Source: an uncultured Dechloromonas sp. (lineage in GTDB: Bacteria; Pseudomonadota; Gammaproteobacteria; Burkholderiales; Rhodocyclaceae). From it: DNA of 64,000 bases. The DNA lies in the NCBI RefSeq assembly GCF_945957265.1, contig NZ_CAMFKO010000007.1, positions 1-64,000 of the forward strand. The letters are read 5' to 3'. Below the pieces are notes generated by a model. It saw nothing but the letters and a program-made list of their open reading frames with translations. It did no database searches and was not told the DNA's origin. This document shows, piece by piece, positions 17,667 to 26,177 of this stretch (position 1 is the stretch's first letter; the number at the start of each line of letters is the position of its first letter). Made by a program: the position numbers and the translations under genes.

Positions 17667-18122
17667 TTATTCTGCCAAGAGGCGGTTGATGAAGGCCCAT
17701 TCGTCGACCGTCACCGGCGTGATCGACAGCCGGTTGCCGCGGGCAAGGAGGCGCATGTTAGCAAGTTCCGCGTGCGCACGCAGTTCGCTCAGCGGCAGAT
17801 AGCGGGTCTGGCGCACGAAACGGACATCCCGGAGCAGCCAGCGAGGATTGTCCGCAGCGGATTTCGGATCGTGGTAGGGACTGGCGGGGTCGAACTGCGT
17901 GGCATCCGGATACGGCGCCGAACAGACCTCGCAGAGGCCGGCAATACCCGGCTCGGCGCAGCCGGAATGATAGAAGAAGGCCAGATCGCCGACGTTCATC
18001 GCGTCACGCATGAAATTGCGCGCCTGGTAGTTACGCACGCCGAACCAGGGAACGCTGCCCAGCCGTTGCAGATCGTCGATTGAAACCTCGTCGGGCTCCG
18101 ACTTCATCAACCAGTACTGCAT
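17667..18122 (-). CDS. EVE domain-containing protein
   Basis: A 151-residue EVE (PUA-like) protein related to thymocyte nuclear protein 1. The sequence opens with YWLMKSEPDEVSIDDL and has VPWFGVRNYQARNFM and LAFFYHSGC, all signature segments. EVE domains bind modified bases in RNA or DNA; the ligand in bacteria is not known. The start MQYWLMK is the family start, an in-frame ATG 45 bp upstream would add a non-conserved tail. It lies downstream of 6S RNA, a position common for this gene in betaproteobacteria. Confidence 0.93.
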   Translation of the reverse strand: MQYWLMKSEPDEVSIDDLQRLGSVPWFGVRNYQARNFMRDAMNVGDLAFFYHSGCAEPGIAGLCEVCSAPYPDATQFDPASPYHDPKSAADNPRWLLRDVRFVRQTRYLPLSELRAHAELANMRLLARGNRLSITPVTVDEWAFINRLLAE

Positions 18123-18142
18123 CGCACGCACTCCAAAATGGA

Positions 18143-18172
18143 AACGGGTGGCAGACGCATCTGCCACCCGTT
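18143..18172 (-). terminator. intrinsic terminator after 6S RNA
   Basis: A perfect 13-bp stem AACGGGTGGCAGA/TCTGCCACCCGTT (18143-18155 with 18160-18172) with a 4-nt loop. On the - strand it is followed by TCCATTTTGG, a moderate T-tract. It separates the 6S RNA gene from the EVE start 20 bp downstream. Confidence 0.75.
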
Positions 18173-18185
18173 GCTTTTACTGCAA

Positions 18186-18370
18186 ATACAGGCCCCCGCG
18201 AGTGCCGTCAGGCCGGCATCCTGAACCTGGGTTCAGAGTGGCTGCTTTCCTCCCGCATCAGGCACACTCGTAAAGAGCGCGCACAACAGCGGTTTCAACG
18301 GTCCGCAACCGATGCCAATCAGCATTGGTTCAAGGAATGTATGGCCTTAACAAACACCGCAGGGAACACT
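18186..18370 (-). ncRNA. ssrS: 6S RNA (ssrS)
   Basis: The gap downstream of zapA is the conserved location of 6S RNA. On the - strand the sequence can close a terminal stem of CCCTGCGGTG (18364-18355) with CACTCGCGGGG (18204-18194, one bulged T), giving a molecule of about 180 nt, the normal size. Internal CCTTGAACC near the 5' side and CTGAACCCAGGTTCAG near the 3' side resemble the 6S RNA arms that flank the central open bubble which mimics an open promoter and sequesters sigma-70 RNA polymerase. Exact ends are estimates; a covariance-model scan would settle them. Confidence 0.78.
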
Positions 18371-18396
18371 AGGCGGGTGCGCCAACAACGTCCGGA

Positions 18397-18732
18397 TCAG
18401 ATGTCCAGCCGCTGCTGGGGTGCCAGCACGGCATCCAGCCGCGCTCCCATGTCGCCGATTCTACGCTTCGTTTCGGAAGTATCAACCGCTTCCACGAACT
18501 CTTTTTGCTCACCCGTTCCGGCACCCGACAGGTGCTCGTGAGCGATGTTGAGCGCAGCCATCACGGCAACGCGTTCGGCGATGGTGTTCTTGGTGCGCTG
18601 GGCGATCTCGCGCATCTTGCCGTCGACCAGATCGACCGCGGCGAGCAGCGCATCGCGCTCTTCCGGGCCGCAGGCGACACGGTATTCGCGCCCCATGATC
18701 TTCACGTCGAGGAAATTCGGCTCCAGACTCAT
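18397..18732 (-). CDS. zapA: cell division protein ZapA
   Basis: A 111-residue FtsZ-ring-associated protein. The N-terminal globular part has VKIMGREYRVACGPEERDAL and the C-terminal half forms a coiled coil through which ZapA tetramerises, including VAVMAALNIAHEHL. Start chosen at MSLEPNFLDV because GAGG lies 9 bp upstream; an alternative ATG 9 bp earlier has its GAGG too close. It lies 1 bp after the stop of the ZapB-like gene. It stabilises FtsZ filaments at midcell. Confidence 0.92.
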   Translation of the reverse strand: MSLEPNFLDVKIMGREYRVACGPEERDALLAAVDLVDGKMREIAQRTKNTIAERVAVMAALNIAHEHLSGAGTGEQKEFVEAVDTSETKRRIGDMGARLDAVLAPQQRLDI

Positions 18733-18733
18733 C

Positions 18734-18931
18734 TCAGGCATCCTCGGGAATCTTGTCCATCAGACCTTCGAGACGCTCGCGCGCGGCGGTCATGGTCTGA
18801 CGCAAATGCAGCCGCTCGGCCTCGGCGGCGACCATCTGGTTTCTCAAAACCTCATTCTCGGCACGCAACTGGTGAACCAGGGCGACAACCTGCTCGATCT
18901 TGGCTTCAAGGGTATCTAGTTCGACGTTCAT
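18734..18931 (-). CDS. small coiled-coil protein, ZapB-like (TIGR02449 type)
   Basis: A 65-residue protein predicted to be one continuous coiled coil with heptad-spaced Leu/Val (VELDTLEAKIEQVVALVHQL and onward). It is always found just upstream of zapA in related bacteria and is thought to act in the Z-ring network. A -35 TTGACC (18963-18968, - strand) and -10 TATAGT (18939-18944), 18 bp apart, place the transcript start at about 18932, one base before the ATG, so the mRNA may be leaderless; no ribosome site is seen upstream. Confidence 0.85.
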   Translation of the reverse strand: MNVELDTLEAKIEQVVALVHQLRAENEVLRNQMVAAEAERLHLRQTMTAARERLEGLMDKIPEDA

Positions 18932-18938
18932 GGCGCGA

Positions 18939-18968
18939 ACTATAGAGTCTAAAACGCCGCATGGTCAA
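18939..18968 (-). promoter_or_regulatory. sigma-70 promoter of the zapB-like/zapA/6S unit
   Basis: TTGACC and TATAGT on the - strand, separated by 18 bp, match consensus in 5 of 6 and 5 of 6 positions. The -10 ends 8 bp before the start codon, implying a leader of about one base. Confidence 0.65.
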
Positions 18969-19060
18969 GGACTAAGCCTTTATTCTCAAAGTGGTTTATA
19001 GAAGTTTGCCGCGAAACGGCTGATGCGCCGCAACGGAGTTGAATGTAGAATGCGCGCCGT

Positions 19061-19240
19061 GTCAGGTGCTGCGCGCGGAATCTCCAAGCGCGGTTAAACG
19101 GGAAAGCGGTGCGTCTCAAAAAGACCATTCCGCTGCTGCCCCCGCAACGGTAAGCAAGTGCGGGCGTATCACAAGGCCACTGGGAAAACCCGGGAAGGCG
19201 ATACGTCAAGACTTGCCAGCCCGGATACCGGCCTGGGACA
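19061..19240 (+). promoter_or_regulatory. cobalamin riboswitch 1
   Basis: A classic adenosyl/cobalamin aptamer: GTCAGGTGCTG at the 5' end, GGTTAAACGGGAAAGCGG, the core GCTGCCCCCGCAACGGTAAG, GGCCACTGGG, then the B12 box-like GCCAGCCCGGATACCGGCCT. It lies 114 bp before the first TonB receptor. A downstream hairpin (GAAGTGC 19249-19255 with GCACCTTC 19298-19305, one bulge) ends in TTTT, consistent with transcription termination when B12 is bound. Confidence 0.96.
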
Positions 19241-19248
19241 AAAATGTC

Positions 19249-19309
19249 GAAGTGCCACGGGGTGGTGGCGCCGGATTTTCTGGCCAATCCCGCTCGCGCA
19301 CCTTCTTTT
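19249..19309 (+). terminator. putative riboswitch-controlled terminator 1
   Basis: A hairpin whose outer arms GAAGTGC and GCACCTTC pair with one bulged base and is followed directly by TTTT. The loop region is GC-rich and can pair further. Lies between the cobalamin aptamer and the receptor start. Confidence 0.5.
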
Positions 19310-19353
19310 GATGCATTCCGGCATGCGGGGACGCGTGCCTGGAGGGGAAAACC

Positions 19354-21513
19354 ATGAATATCCATTTGCGACCCATCGCGCTCGGCCTGATCACGGCCTT
19401 CGGACAGGCCTCCGTTGCCTCCGCCCAACAAACGCTCGACACGCTTGTCGTCACGGCGAATCGCAGCGCGCAACTGCTCGAACACGCGACCGGCGAAACC
19501 GTGGTCATCGGCGCCAAGGAAATCGAGGCCAGGCAAACCGATCGCCTGACCGACATCCTCAACACCACGGCAGGGGTATTCGTATCGACCGGCAAGGGCC
19601 CGCTGCAAACGGCGCCGGGCTTCGCGCTGCGCGGCATTCCCAGCGACCGCCGCGCGCTCGTCCTGCTCGACGGCGTGGCCATGACCGATGGCTACGCCGG
19701 CAGCGTCCTGCTCGGCGGCATACCGACCGACTCGATTCGCCAGACCGAAATACTCTTCGGGCCGATGTCTTCCCTGTACGGCGGCAATGCGATGGGCGGC
19801 GTAGTCAACTTCGTGACCCGCATGCCGACCCGCACCGAGTTCGGCTTCAACGTCGGCTATGGCGATGCCTTCGAGTCGGGCAAGGCGGCAGCCGATGTCC
19901 AGAAAGCCTACATCCATGCCGGAACCCGGCTGGACAACGGGCTGGCGATCCGCTTCACCGGCAACTGGGGACAAACCAACGGTTATCGCAGCGAATGGGT
20001 CACCGGCAGTCGCCCGGCCAATTCGAACGGCGCCATCCCGACCAGCAGCGAAATGGGCGCGGGAACCTTCCTGCTCGGGCAGAAAGGCGACAACACCTGG
20101 AAGGAGCACGGCGCCTCGCTCAAGCTCGAGCAACGGGTCGACACCGATTTCACCTGGCGCGCCGGCTGGCTGCTGCAGGACTACCACTACGGCTATGGCG
20201 CACCGCAATCCTTCGTGCGCAGCAATGCAACCGGTACGCCCGTCTACAGCGTCTCGTTTGCCGGTGGCGACAGCGACTACAGCCGCCAGATATTCCACGC
20301 CGGCTTCGACAGCAAGCTGGGAATCGGCCGCCTGAACGTGCTGGCCAGCCACACCGACGTGACGGCCAATTCCTTCATCATCGCCACCACCGGAACGGCC
20401 TTCGGCGGCCCGGGCCGCATCAGCGACAGTCCGTCGGAGTCGACGACCCTCGACACCTACTGGAATGCCTCGCTCGGCGCCCACGACCTGACCGTCGGCT
20501 ACGCCTACCGTCAGGACTCGGCGGACACCAAGGACTACACGCTCAGCAACTGGGGCAACCCCGAATCGAAGACTGCCCTCTATTCGTCGGCCTCCGGCAA
20601 GATGTACCTGAATGGTGCCTACCTCCAGGACAACTGGCTGCTGGCGCCCAATCTCACGCTGCAGGGGGGCCTGCGTTACGACCACTGGCTCAACGCCAAC
20701 GGCCAGAGCAGCGACCCCTCGGGCATCTACAGCCATGCCGAGCGAACCGCCTCGGCATGGAGCCCGAAGCTGGGGGCCTCGTGGCGCGTCACCGACGCCT
20801 TCACGCTGCGCACCTCGGCCGGCAAGGCCTTCCATGCGCCAACAGTGTACGACCTGTATCGCAGCTCCACACTGACCACCTACAACATCAGCGCCAACCC
20901 GGCGCTGGAGCCGGAAACCGTCAAGTCCTGGGAGCTCGGCGGCGACTGGCGCGCCTGGCATGGCGGCGAAATCCGCGCCACCTATTTCTACAACGAGATC
21001 GACAACCTGATCTACCTCGGCCCGCGCAAGCCCGGCCCCGGCGGCAAGGATGTCCGCCTGCGCATCAACGCCGGCAAGGCCCGGACCGATGGCATCACGT
21101 TCAGCGTGACGCATCATTTCGATGCCGACAACCGGGTGTTCGCCAATTTCACCTATACGCACAGCGAGATGCTGGAAAACAACGCCTCGCCATCGTCGGT
21201 CGGCAAGCGCCTGACCGGCCTGCCGGAAAAACAGGCCAGCATCGGCTTCGAAAGGCGCCACGGCAACTGGCTGCTGTCGAGCAGCGGCCGCTACGCCAGC
21301 AAGCAATACTCGGACGACGCCAATGCCGATGCCGCCGTTGGCGTGTACAAGGCCTATGACGCCTATTTCGTCGTCGACAGCAAGCTGAGCTACCGCTTCA
21401 ACAAGGAACTGACTGCCTCGCTGGCCGTCAGCAACCTGCTCGACCGGGAGTATTTCTCGTACTACGCTGCACCCGGCCGCGCCTGGTTCGCGTCGCTGAC
21501 CTACAAGTATTAA
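19354..21513 (+). CDS. TonB-dependent receptor under cobalamin riboswitch 1
   Basis: A 719-residue outer-membrane receptor. A signal peptide ends at ASVASA (about residue 24); the TonB box DTLVVTA is at 29-35; the plug domain (about 45-155) has the ALRGI and NFVTRMP segments; the rest is a 22-strand barrel ending in an aromatic residue (SLTYKY). A GGAGGGG site precedes the ATG. Control by a B12 riboswitch indicates a corrinoid, cobinamide or cobalt-complex substrate. It is longer than and clearly different from the BtuB-like receptor that follows. Confidence 0.93.
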   Translation: MNIHLRPIALGLITAFGQASVASAQQTLDTLVVTANRSAQLLEHATGETVVIGAKEIEARQTDRLTDILNTTAGVFVSTGKGPLQTAPGFALRGIPSDRRALVLLDGVAMTDGYAGSVLLGGIPTDSIRQTEILFGPMSSLYGGNAMGGVVNFVTRMPTRTEFGFNVGYGDAFESGKAAADVQKAYIHAGTRLDNGLAIRFTGNWGQTNGYRSEWVTGSRPANSNGAIPTSSEMGAGTFLLGQKGDNTWKEHGASLKLEQRVDTDFTWRAGWLLQDYHYGYGAPQSFVRSNATGTPVYSVSFAGGDSDYSRQIFHAGFDSKLGIGRLNVLASHTDVTANSFIIATTGTAFGGPGRISDSPSESTTLDTYWNASLGAHDLTVGYAYRQDSADTKDYTLSNWGNPESKTALYSSASGKMYLNGAYLQDNWLLAPNLTLQGGLRYDHWLNANGQSSDPSGIYSHAERTASAWSPKLGASWRVTDAFTLRTSAGKAFHAPTVYDLYRSSTLTTYNISANPALEPETVKSWELGGDWRAWHGGEIRATYFYNEIDNLIYLGPRKPGPGGKDVRLRINAGKARTDGITFSVTHHFDADNRVFANFTYTHSEMLENNASPSSVGKRLTGLPEKQASIGFERRHGNWLLSSSGRYASKQYSDDANADAAVGVYKAYDAYFVVDSKLSYRFNKELTASLAVSNLLDREYFSYYAAPGRAWFASLTYKY

Positions 21514-21561
21514 CCCGGAGCTATCTCACTGTTATTCAAGCATTACGCCATGTAAAATGGC

Positions 21562-21748
21562 AGGCGTTACAGGTGCTGCGCACGGACTCTCCAAGCGCAG
21601 TTAAACGGGAAAGCGGTGCGTCTCCGAAAAGACCATTCCGCTGCTGCCCCCGCAACGGTAAGCAAGTGCGGACGTATCACGAGGCCACTGGGAGACATCC
21701 TGGGAAGGCGATGCGTCAAGACTTGCAAGCCCGGATACCGGCCTGAAA
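21562..21748 (+). promoter_or_regulatory. cobalamin riboswitch 2
   Basis: An aptamer nearly identical to riboswitch 1: the same AGTTAAACGGGAAAGCGG type block, the core GCTGCCCCCGCAACGGTAAG, GGCCACTGGGA and AAGCCCGGATACCGGCCTG. TAAAAT at 21553-21558 may be the promoter -10. It controls the btuB-btuC-btuD-btuR run. Confidence 0.96.
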
Positions 21749-21757
21749 CGCCAACGG

Positions 21758-21813
21758 AAGTGCCACCTGGCGCCATGACGGCTCCCTGCGAGCCGCCAGG
21801 CGCCGGCACTTTT
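21758..21813 (+). terminator. riboswitch-controlled terminator 2
   Basis: A long interrupted hairpin: AAGTGCC (21758-21764) pairs with GGCACTT (21805-21811), CCTGGCG (21766-21772) with CGCCAGG (21794-21800), and an inner GGCT/AGCC. It ends in TTTT, the form of an intrinsic terminator acting as the expression platform. Confidence 0.75.
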
Positions 21814-21860
21814 CCTCAACGTATTCCGGTAGCGGGGACGCCTGCCGGGAAAGGAAGAAC

Positions 21861-23828
21861 ATGAATCCACGCTTCAAGCCCCTGGCGGCCCTGCCTGCCC
21901 TCGCGCTGTCCGCGGCCCTTGCGCAGGCCCAAGCGCAACTGGACACCGTGGTCGTCACCGCGACGCGTTTTGCCGAGAAGCTACCGGCCGCAGCCGGCAA
22001 CATCAGCATCATTTCCCGGGAAGACATCCGCAACTCGGCGGCCCGCAGCATTCCCGACCTGCTGAAGAGCAGCGCCGGCATCATGGTCACCCCGCTCTAC
22101 GGCAGCATGGGCATCGATGCCACGGTGGACCTGCGCGGCTTCGGCGACACGTCGGCCAGCAACACGCTGATCCTGATCGACGGCCAGCGCATGAACCCGA
22201 TCGACATGAGCGCCATCGACTGGTCGATCATCCCGCTGTCGAATATCGAACGCATCGAAATCATGCGCGGCGCCGGCACAGTTCTCTATGGCGACCGGGC
22301 AACCGGCGGCGTGATCAACATCGTCACCGACAAATCGGCGCGCAATGCCGCCTCGGCCGCCCTGGGTTTCGGCAGTTTCAACACGCACACCGTCGACGGC
22401 GAACTATCCGTCGGCGGTCGCCAAGCCTATGCCAACCTGAAAGCCCATTACGCCGATACCGACGGTTGGCGCAAGAACAGCCAGGCCGACCAGAAATCCC
22501 TGGCCGGCCGCCTGGGCTGGGCCTTTGCCCTGGGTGACGCATTCACCGACTTTGCCTTCTACAGCGAAAGCGCCGGCGCTCCCGGCTCGATCGCCGAGCG
22601 GGTTTACCGGACCGATCCCCGACAAGCGCGCAACCCGCTCGACACCCAGCGCAAGGATGGCTACCGCATCCGCCCCGGCGTCGCCCTGCAGTTCGCCGAC
22701 AGCCTGCGTTTCGAGGCCGAGGTGTCGATCGAGCACGCCGACCAGCATTTCGAGAACTTTTCCTTTGGCAGCGTCTCCGACCGCCAGCGCGACATGGTGT
22801 CGCTGACCCCGCGCCTGCGCTGGGCGCACGGGCTGGGCCGGATGAAAAGCGAGACCATCCTCGGCGCCGACCACTACGCCGGCACCGTGACCAACACCTA
22901 TTCGTCGTACGCCAACAACCGCTCCGAGCAAGACAGCACGGCGGCCTACCTGCAGAACACGACCAGCCTGACCGACCGCCTGGCACTAACCCTGGGCGCC
23001 AGAACCCAGAGAATGAAGCAGCGCGCCGACCAGGAGGCCTATCCGGCCTATTTCATGGCGGCGATGAGCGGTCGCAGCGAACGCTCGCGCAGCGCCTGGG
23101 ATGCCAGCCTGGCCTATAACGGCGACGGCTGGCGCACCTATGGAAAGCTGGGCACGACCTACCGCTTCGCCAATACCGACGAATTGTTCGGCTATGACGC
23201 GCTGACCGGCAACACCGTATTTGCCGGCGACCTCAAGCCTCAGCACGGCACGATCGGCGAGGTGGGCGGCAGCTTCGTCCGCGGGCCGGTCTCCGCGCAG
23301 GCTTCGCTCTACCAGATCGACCTCGAGGACGAGATTGGCTACGACGGCGCCAAGGGGGCCAACGTCAACTTCGATCCGACCCGGCGGCGCGGCCTGGAAG
23401 CGGAGATGACCTGGCGCATCACCCCGACGCTGAAATCCCGACTGGCCTACACCTACGCCCAGGCCGAGTTCCGCGCAGGCCGCTACGAGGGCAAGGCGGT
23501 GCCGATGGTCCCTGGCAACAAGGCCTCCCTGCTGATCAACTGGGATGGCGGCTCGATCGGCAGCTACGGCGTGTCGACCAACTACGTCGGCGACCGTCGC
23601 TTCAGCGGCGACTACGCCAACAACCGCCAGATACTCTCGGGCTACACCACCGTCGACCTGCTGGCCGACTGGAAGACCGGGCCGGTCACGCTGTCGGCGC
23701 GCGTCCTCAACGCCACCAACAAGCGCTACGCCCCCTACGCCCTCTATTCGACGGCACGCAGCGATTATTTCTACTACCCGGGCGACCAGCGCAGCTTCTT
23801 CGTCAACGTCCGCTACGACTTCAAGTAA
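21861..23828 (+). CDS. btuB: vitamin B12 TonB-dependent receptor BtuB
   Basis: A 655-residue outer-membrane receptor with a signal peptide (to about AQAQA, 25), TonB box DTVVVTAT at 28-35, a plug with LILIDGQRMNPIDM and ERIEIMRGAGTVLYGDRATG, and a 22-strand barrel ending in VNVRYDFK. Size and plug fit BtuB. It follows cobalamin riboswitch 2 and is immediately followed by btuC (stop and start adjacent: TAAATG), then btuD and btuR, so it is the outer-membrane step of a B12 import and adenosylation operon. Confidence 0.93.
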   Translation: MNPRFKPLAALPALALSAALAQAQAQLDTVVVTATRFAEKLPAAAGNISIISREDIRNSAARSIPDLLKSSAGIMVTPLYGSMGIDATVDLRGFGDTSASNTLILIDGQRMNPIDMSAIDWSIIPLSNIERIEIMRGAGTVLYGDRATGGVINIVTDKSARNAASAALGFGSFNTHTVDGELSVGGRQAYANLKAHYADTDGWRKNSQADQKSLAGRLGWAFALGDAFTDFAFYSESAGAPGSIAERVYRTDPRQARNPLDTQRKDGYRIRPGVALQFADSLRFEAEVSIEHADQHFENFSFGSVSDRQRDMVSLTPRLRWAHGLGRMKSETILGADHYAGTVTNTYSSYANNRSEQDSTAAYLQNTTSLTDRLALTLGARTQRMKQRADQEAYPAYFMAAMSGRSERSRSAWDASLAYNGDGWRTYGKLGTTYRFANTDELFGYDALTGNTVFAGDLKPQHGTIGEVGGSFVRGPVSAQASLYQIDLEDEIGYDGAKGANVNFDPTRRRGLEAEMTWRITPTLKSRLAYTYAQAEFRAGRYEGKAVPMVPGNKASLLINWDGGSIGSYGVSTNYVGDRRFSGDYANNRQILSGYTTVDLLADWKTGPVTLSARVLNATNKRYAPYALYSTARSDYFYYPGDQRSFFVNVRYDFK

Positions 23829-24806
23829 ATGCCCACCCGCCAGCGCGCCATCCTGATTCTTTGCTGCCTCGTCCTGCTCACCGCGGCGAGCTTCGGGTTC
23901 GCGTTGACGGTCGGCAGCTTCAAGGTTTCCTACGGCGATGTCTTCGCGGCACTGCTCGGGCACGAAGGCGGCGGCGGCGAAGTCGTGCTGCAGCTGCGCC
24001 TGCCGCGCGCCATCGCCGGCTTTGCCTGCGGCGGCCTGCTGGCGCTGGCCGGCGCGCTGATGCAGGTGCTGCTGCGCAATCCGCTGGCCGACCCCTACGT
24101 GCTGGGCATTTCCGGCGGCGCCGGCGCGGGGGCGATGTTCGCCATCCTGATCGGCCTGCCGGTCATCGGCATCGACGGGCTGGCTTTCGTCGGCGCGCTC
24201 GGGGCGATGTTCGTCGTCTTCGGGCTGGCCCATGGCGACGGCAGCTGGACGCAGACCCGCCTTCTGCTCACCGGCGTCATCGTCGCCGCCGGCTGCGGTG
24301 CGCTGGTCGCGCTGATGCTGGCCATCGCCGAGGAGCACAAGCTGCGCGGCATGCTGTTCTGGCTGATGGGCGACCTCGGCCAGAGCAGCCGATGGTGGCC
24401 GGCCTTGCTGGCGCTCGGCGTGGCGCTGGCGCTGGCCATGCCTTTCGCCCGCGAGCTGAACCTGCTGTCGCGCGGCATGATGCAGGCCCAGGCTCTCGGC
24501 GTGGCGGTCGATCGGCTGCGCTATGCGATCTACCTGCTCGCCTCGCTGGCGACGGCGGCCTCGGTGACGACGGCCGGCTCCATCGGTTTCGTCGGGCTGG
24601 TCGTGCCGCACCTGGTCCGGCTGGCCACCGGCAACGACCAGCGCCTGCTGCTGCCGGCCTCGGTGCTGGCCGGCGGCTCGCTGCTGGTGCTCGCCGACAC
24701 GCTGGCGCGCACCATCATCGCCCCCCAGCAGTTGCCGGTCGGCGTGCTGACCGCCCTGATCGGCGTGCCGGTCTTCCTGTTCCTGCTGTCGAGGCAGCCG
24801 AAATGA
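23829..24806 (+). CDS. btuC: cobalamin ABC transporter permease BtuC
   Basis: A 325-residue FecCD/BtuCD-family permease with about ten helices. Family segments are LRLPRAIAGFACGGLLALAG and NPLADPYVLGISGGAGAG near the N-terminus and IGFVGLVVPHLVRL near the C-terminus, the latter contacting the ATPase. It starts on the base after the btuB stop. No binding-protein gene (btuF) is adjacent, so the periplasmic carrier must be elsewhere or replaced. Confidence 0.93.
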   Translation: MPTRQRAILILCCLVLLTAASFGFALTVGSFKVSYGDVFAALLGHEGGGGEVVLQLRLPRAIAGFACGGLLALAGALMQVLLRNPLADPYVLGISGGAGAGAMFAILIGLPVIGIDGLAFVGALGAMFVVFGLAHGDGSWTQTRLLLTGVIVAAGCGALVALMLAIAEEHKLRGMLFWLMGDLGQSSRWWPALLALGVALALAMPFARELNLLSRGMMQAQALGVAVDRLRYAIYLLASLATAASVTTAGSIGFVGLVVPHLVRLATGNDQRLLLPASVLAGGSLLVLADTLARTIIAPQQLPVGVLTALIGVPVFLFLLSRQPK

Positions 24807-25576
24807 GCCTGCCGCTGATCGAAACCCGGCAACTGCGCGTCACCATCGGCGACAAGGCGATCATCGACGCCCTCGACCTCGGCGTGGCCAGCGGCGAAAG
24901 CCTGGCGATCCTCGGCCGCAACGGCGCCGGCAAGTCGACCCTGCTATCCACCCTGGCCGGCCTGCGCAAGCCGGCTGGCGGCAGCGTCCTGCTCCAAGGC
25001 GAAGCGCTGGCCTCGCTCCCCCCCCGGCAGGCCGCCTTGCGCCGCGCCTGGCTGGGACAATTCCAGAGCGACCCCTTCGGTTCGACCGTGCTGGAAACGG
25101 CCTTGACCGGTCGCCACCCCCACCTCGGCCGCTGGGACTGGGAGTCGACCGGCGACGCCGAACTGGCGCGCGACGCGCTGAAGGCGGTGGGGCTCGACGG
25201 CATGGAAACCCGGCAGATCCATACCCTCTCCGGCGGCGAACGCCAGCGGCTGGCCATCGCCACCCTGCTGACGCAGGCCGCCCCGCTCTACCTGCTCGAC
25301 GAGCCGCTCTCGCACCTCGACCTCAACCACCAGATGGCGGTCCTCGACCTGTTCGCCGGCGCCGCGCGCAACGACGGCGCGGGCGTCATCATGGTCCTGC
25401 ACGACCCGGCGCTGGCCCACCGTTTCTGCGACCGGGCGCTGCTCGTCCATGGCGACGGGCAAACCCGCCTCGGGCCGGTCGACGACATCCTGACAGCGGC
25501 AACGCTGTCCGAACTCTACGGCTACGGCCTGCGGCAGATCGAAGACCGCGGCCACCGCTGTTTCATTCCGGAATAG
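24803..25576 (+). CDS. btuD: cobalamin ABC transporter ATP-binding protein BtuD
   Basis: A 257-residue ATPase with Walker A GRNGAGKST (38-46), signature LSGGERQRLAIA and Walker B LYLLDEPLSHLDL followed by the switch histidine in MVLHDP. ATGA overlap with btuC fixes the start. The gene energises B12 import with BtuC. It is related to FecE/FhuC-type iron-complex ATPases, so assignment to B12 rests on the riboswitch and neighbours. Confidence 0.92.
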   Translation: MSLPLIETRQLRVTIGDKAIIDALDLGVASGESLAILGRNGAGKSTLLSTLAGLRKPAGGSVLLQGEALASLPPRQAALRRAWLGQFQSDPFGSTVLETALTGRHPHLGRWDWESTGDAELARDALKAVGLDGMETRQIHTLSGGERQRLAIATLLTQAAPLYLLDEPLSHLDLNHQMAVLDLFAGAARNDGAGVIMVLHDPALAHRFCDRALLVHGDGQTRLGPVDDILTAATLSELYGYGLRQIEDRGHRCFIPE

Positions 25577-25579
25577 AAA

Positions 25580-26170
25580 ATGACCGTCACCCACGAACAA
25601 CGCATGCAGAAAAAGAAGGCCGTGATCGACAACAAGATCGCCTCGGCCCAGCAGGAACGCGGCGTCCTGCTGATCAACACCGGCAACGGCAAGGGCAAGT
25701 CGAGCGCGGCCTTCGGCGTCGTCGCCCGCGCCCTCGGCCACGGCCTCGAGGTGGGCGTCGTCCAGTTCGTGAAGGGGCGCGGCGACACCGGCGAACAGGC
25801 CTTCTTCCGTCAGCAGACGAATGTCGCCTGGCATGTCGGCGGCGAGGGCTTCACCTGGGAAACCCAGGACAAGGAACGCGACGCCAAGGCGGCGCAGGCC
25901 GCCTGGGCCGTCGCCTGCGGCCATTTGAGCAACCCGGACATCGGCCTCGTCGTGCTCGACGAAATGACCTACGCCTTCAAGTACGGCTGGCTCGATCTCG
26001 ACACGGTGATCGCCAAGCTGCTAGCGCGGCCGCCGATGCAACACGTCATCATCACCGGCCGCACCGCCCCGCAGGCCCTGCGCGATGCGGCCGACACGGT
26101 GAGCGATATCGGCAACGAAAAGCATGCCTTCGCCGCCGGCGTCAAAGCCATGCCCGGCCTCGACTGGTAA
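25580..26170 (+). CDS. btuR: corrinoid adenosyltransferase (BtuR/CobO family)
   Basis: A 196-residue enzyme transferring adenosyl from ATP to Co(I) corrinoids, giving adenosylcobalamin. The P-loop TGNGKGKSS is at 34-42, followed by AFGVVARALGHGLEV; VLDEMTYAFKYGWLD and ITGRTAPQALRDAAD are family signatures. It lies 3 bp after btuD, so imported B12 can be adenosylated at once, for example for methylmalonyl-CoA mutase at the left of the window. Confidence 0.95.
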   Translation: MTVTHEQRMQKKKAVIDNKIASAQQERGVLLINTGNGKGKSSAAFGVVARALGHGLEVGVVQFVKGRGDTGEQAFFRQQTNVAWHVGGEGFTWETQDKERDAKAAQAAWAVACGHLSNPDIGLVVLDEMTYAFKYGWLDLDTVIAKLLARPPMQHVIITGRTAPQALRDAADTVSDIGNEKHAFAAGVKAMPGLDW

Positions 26171-26177
26171 GAGGCTC

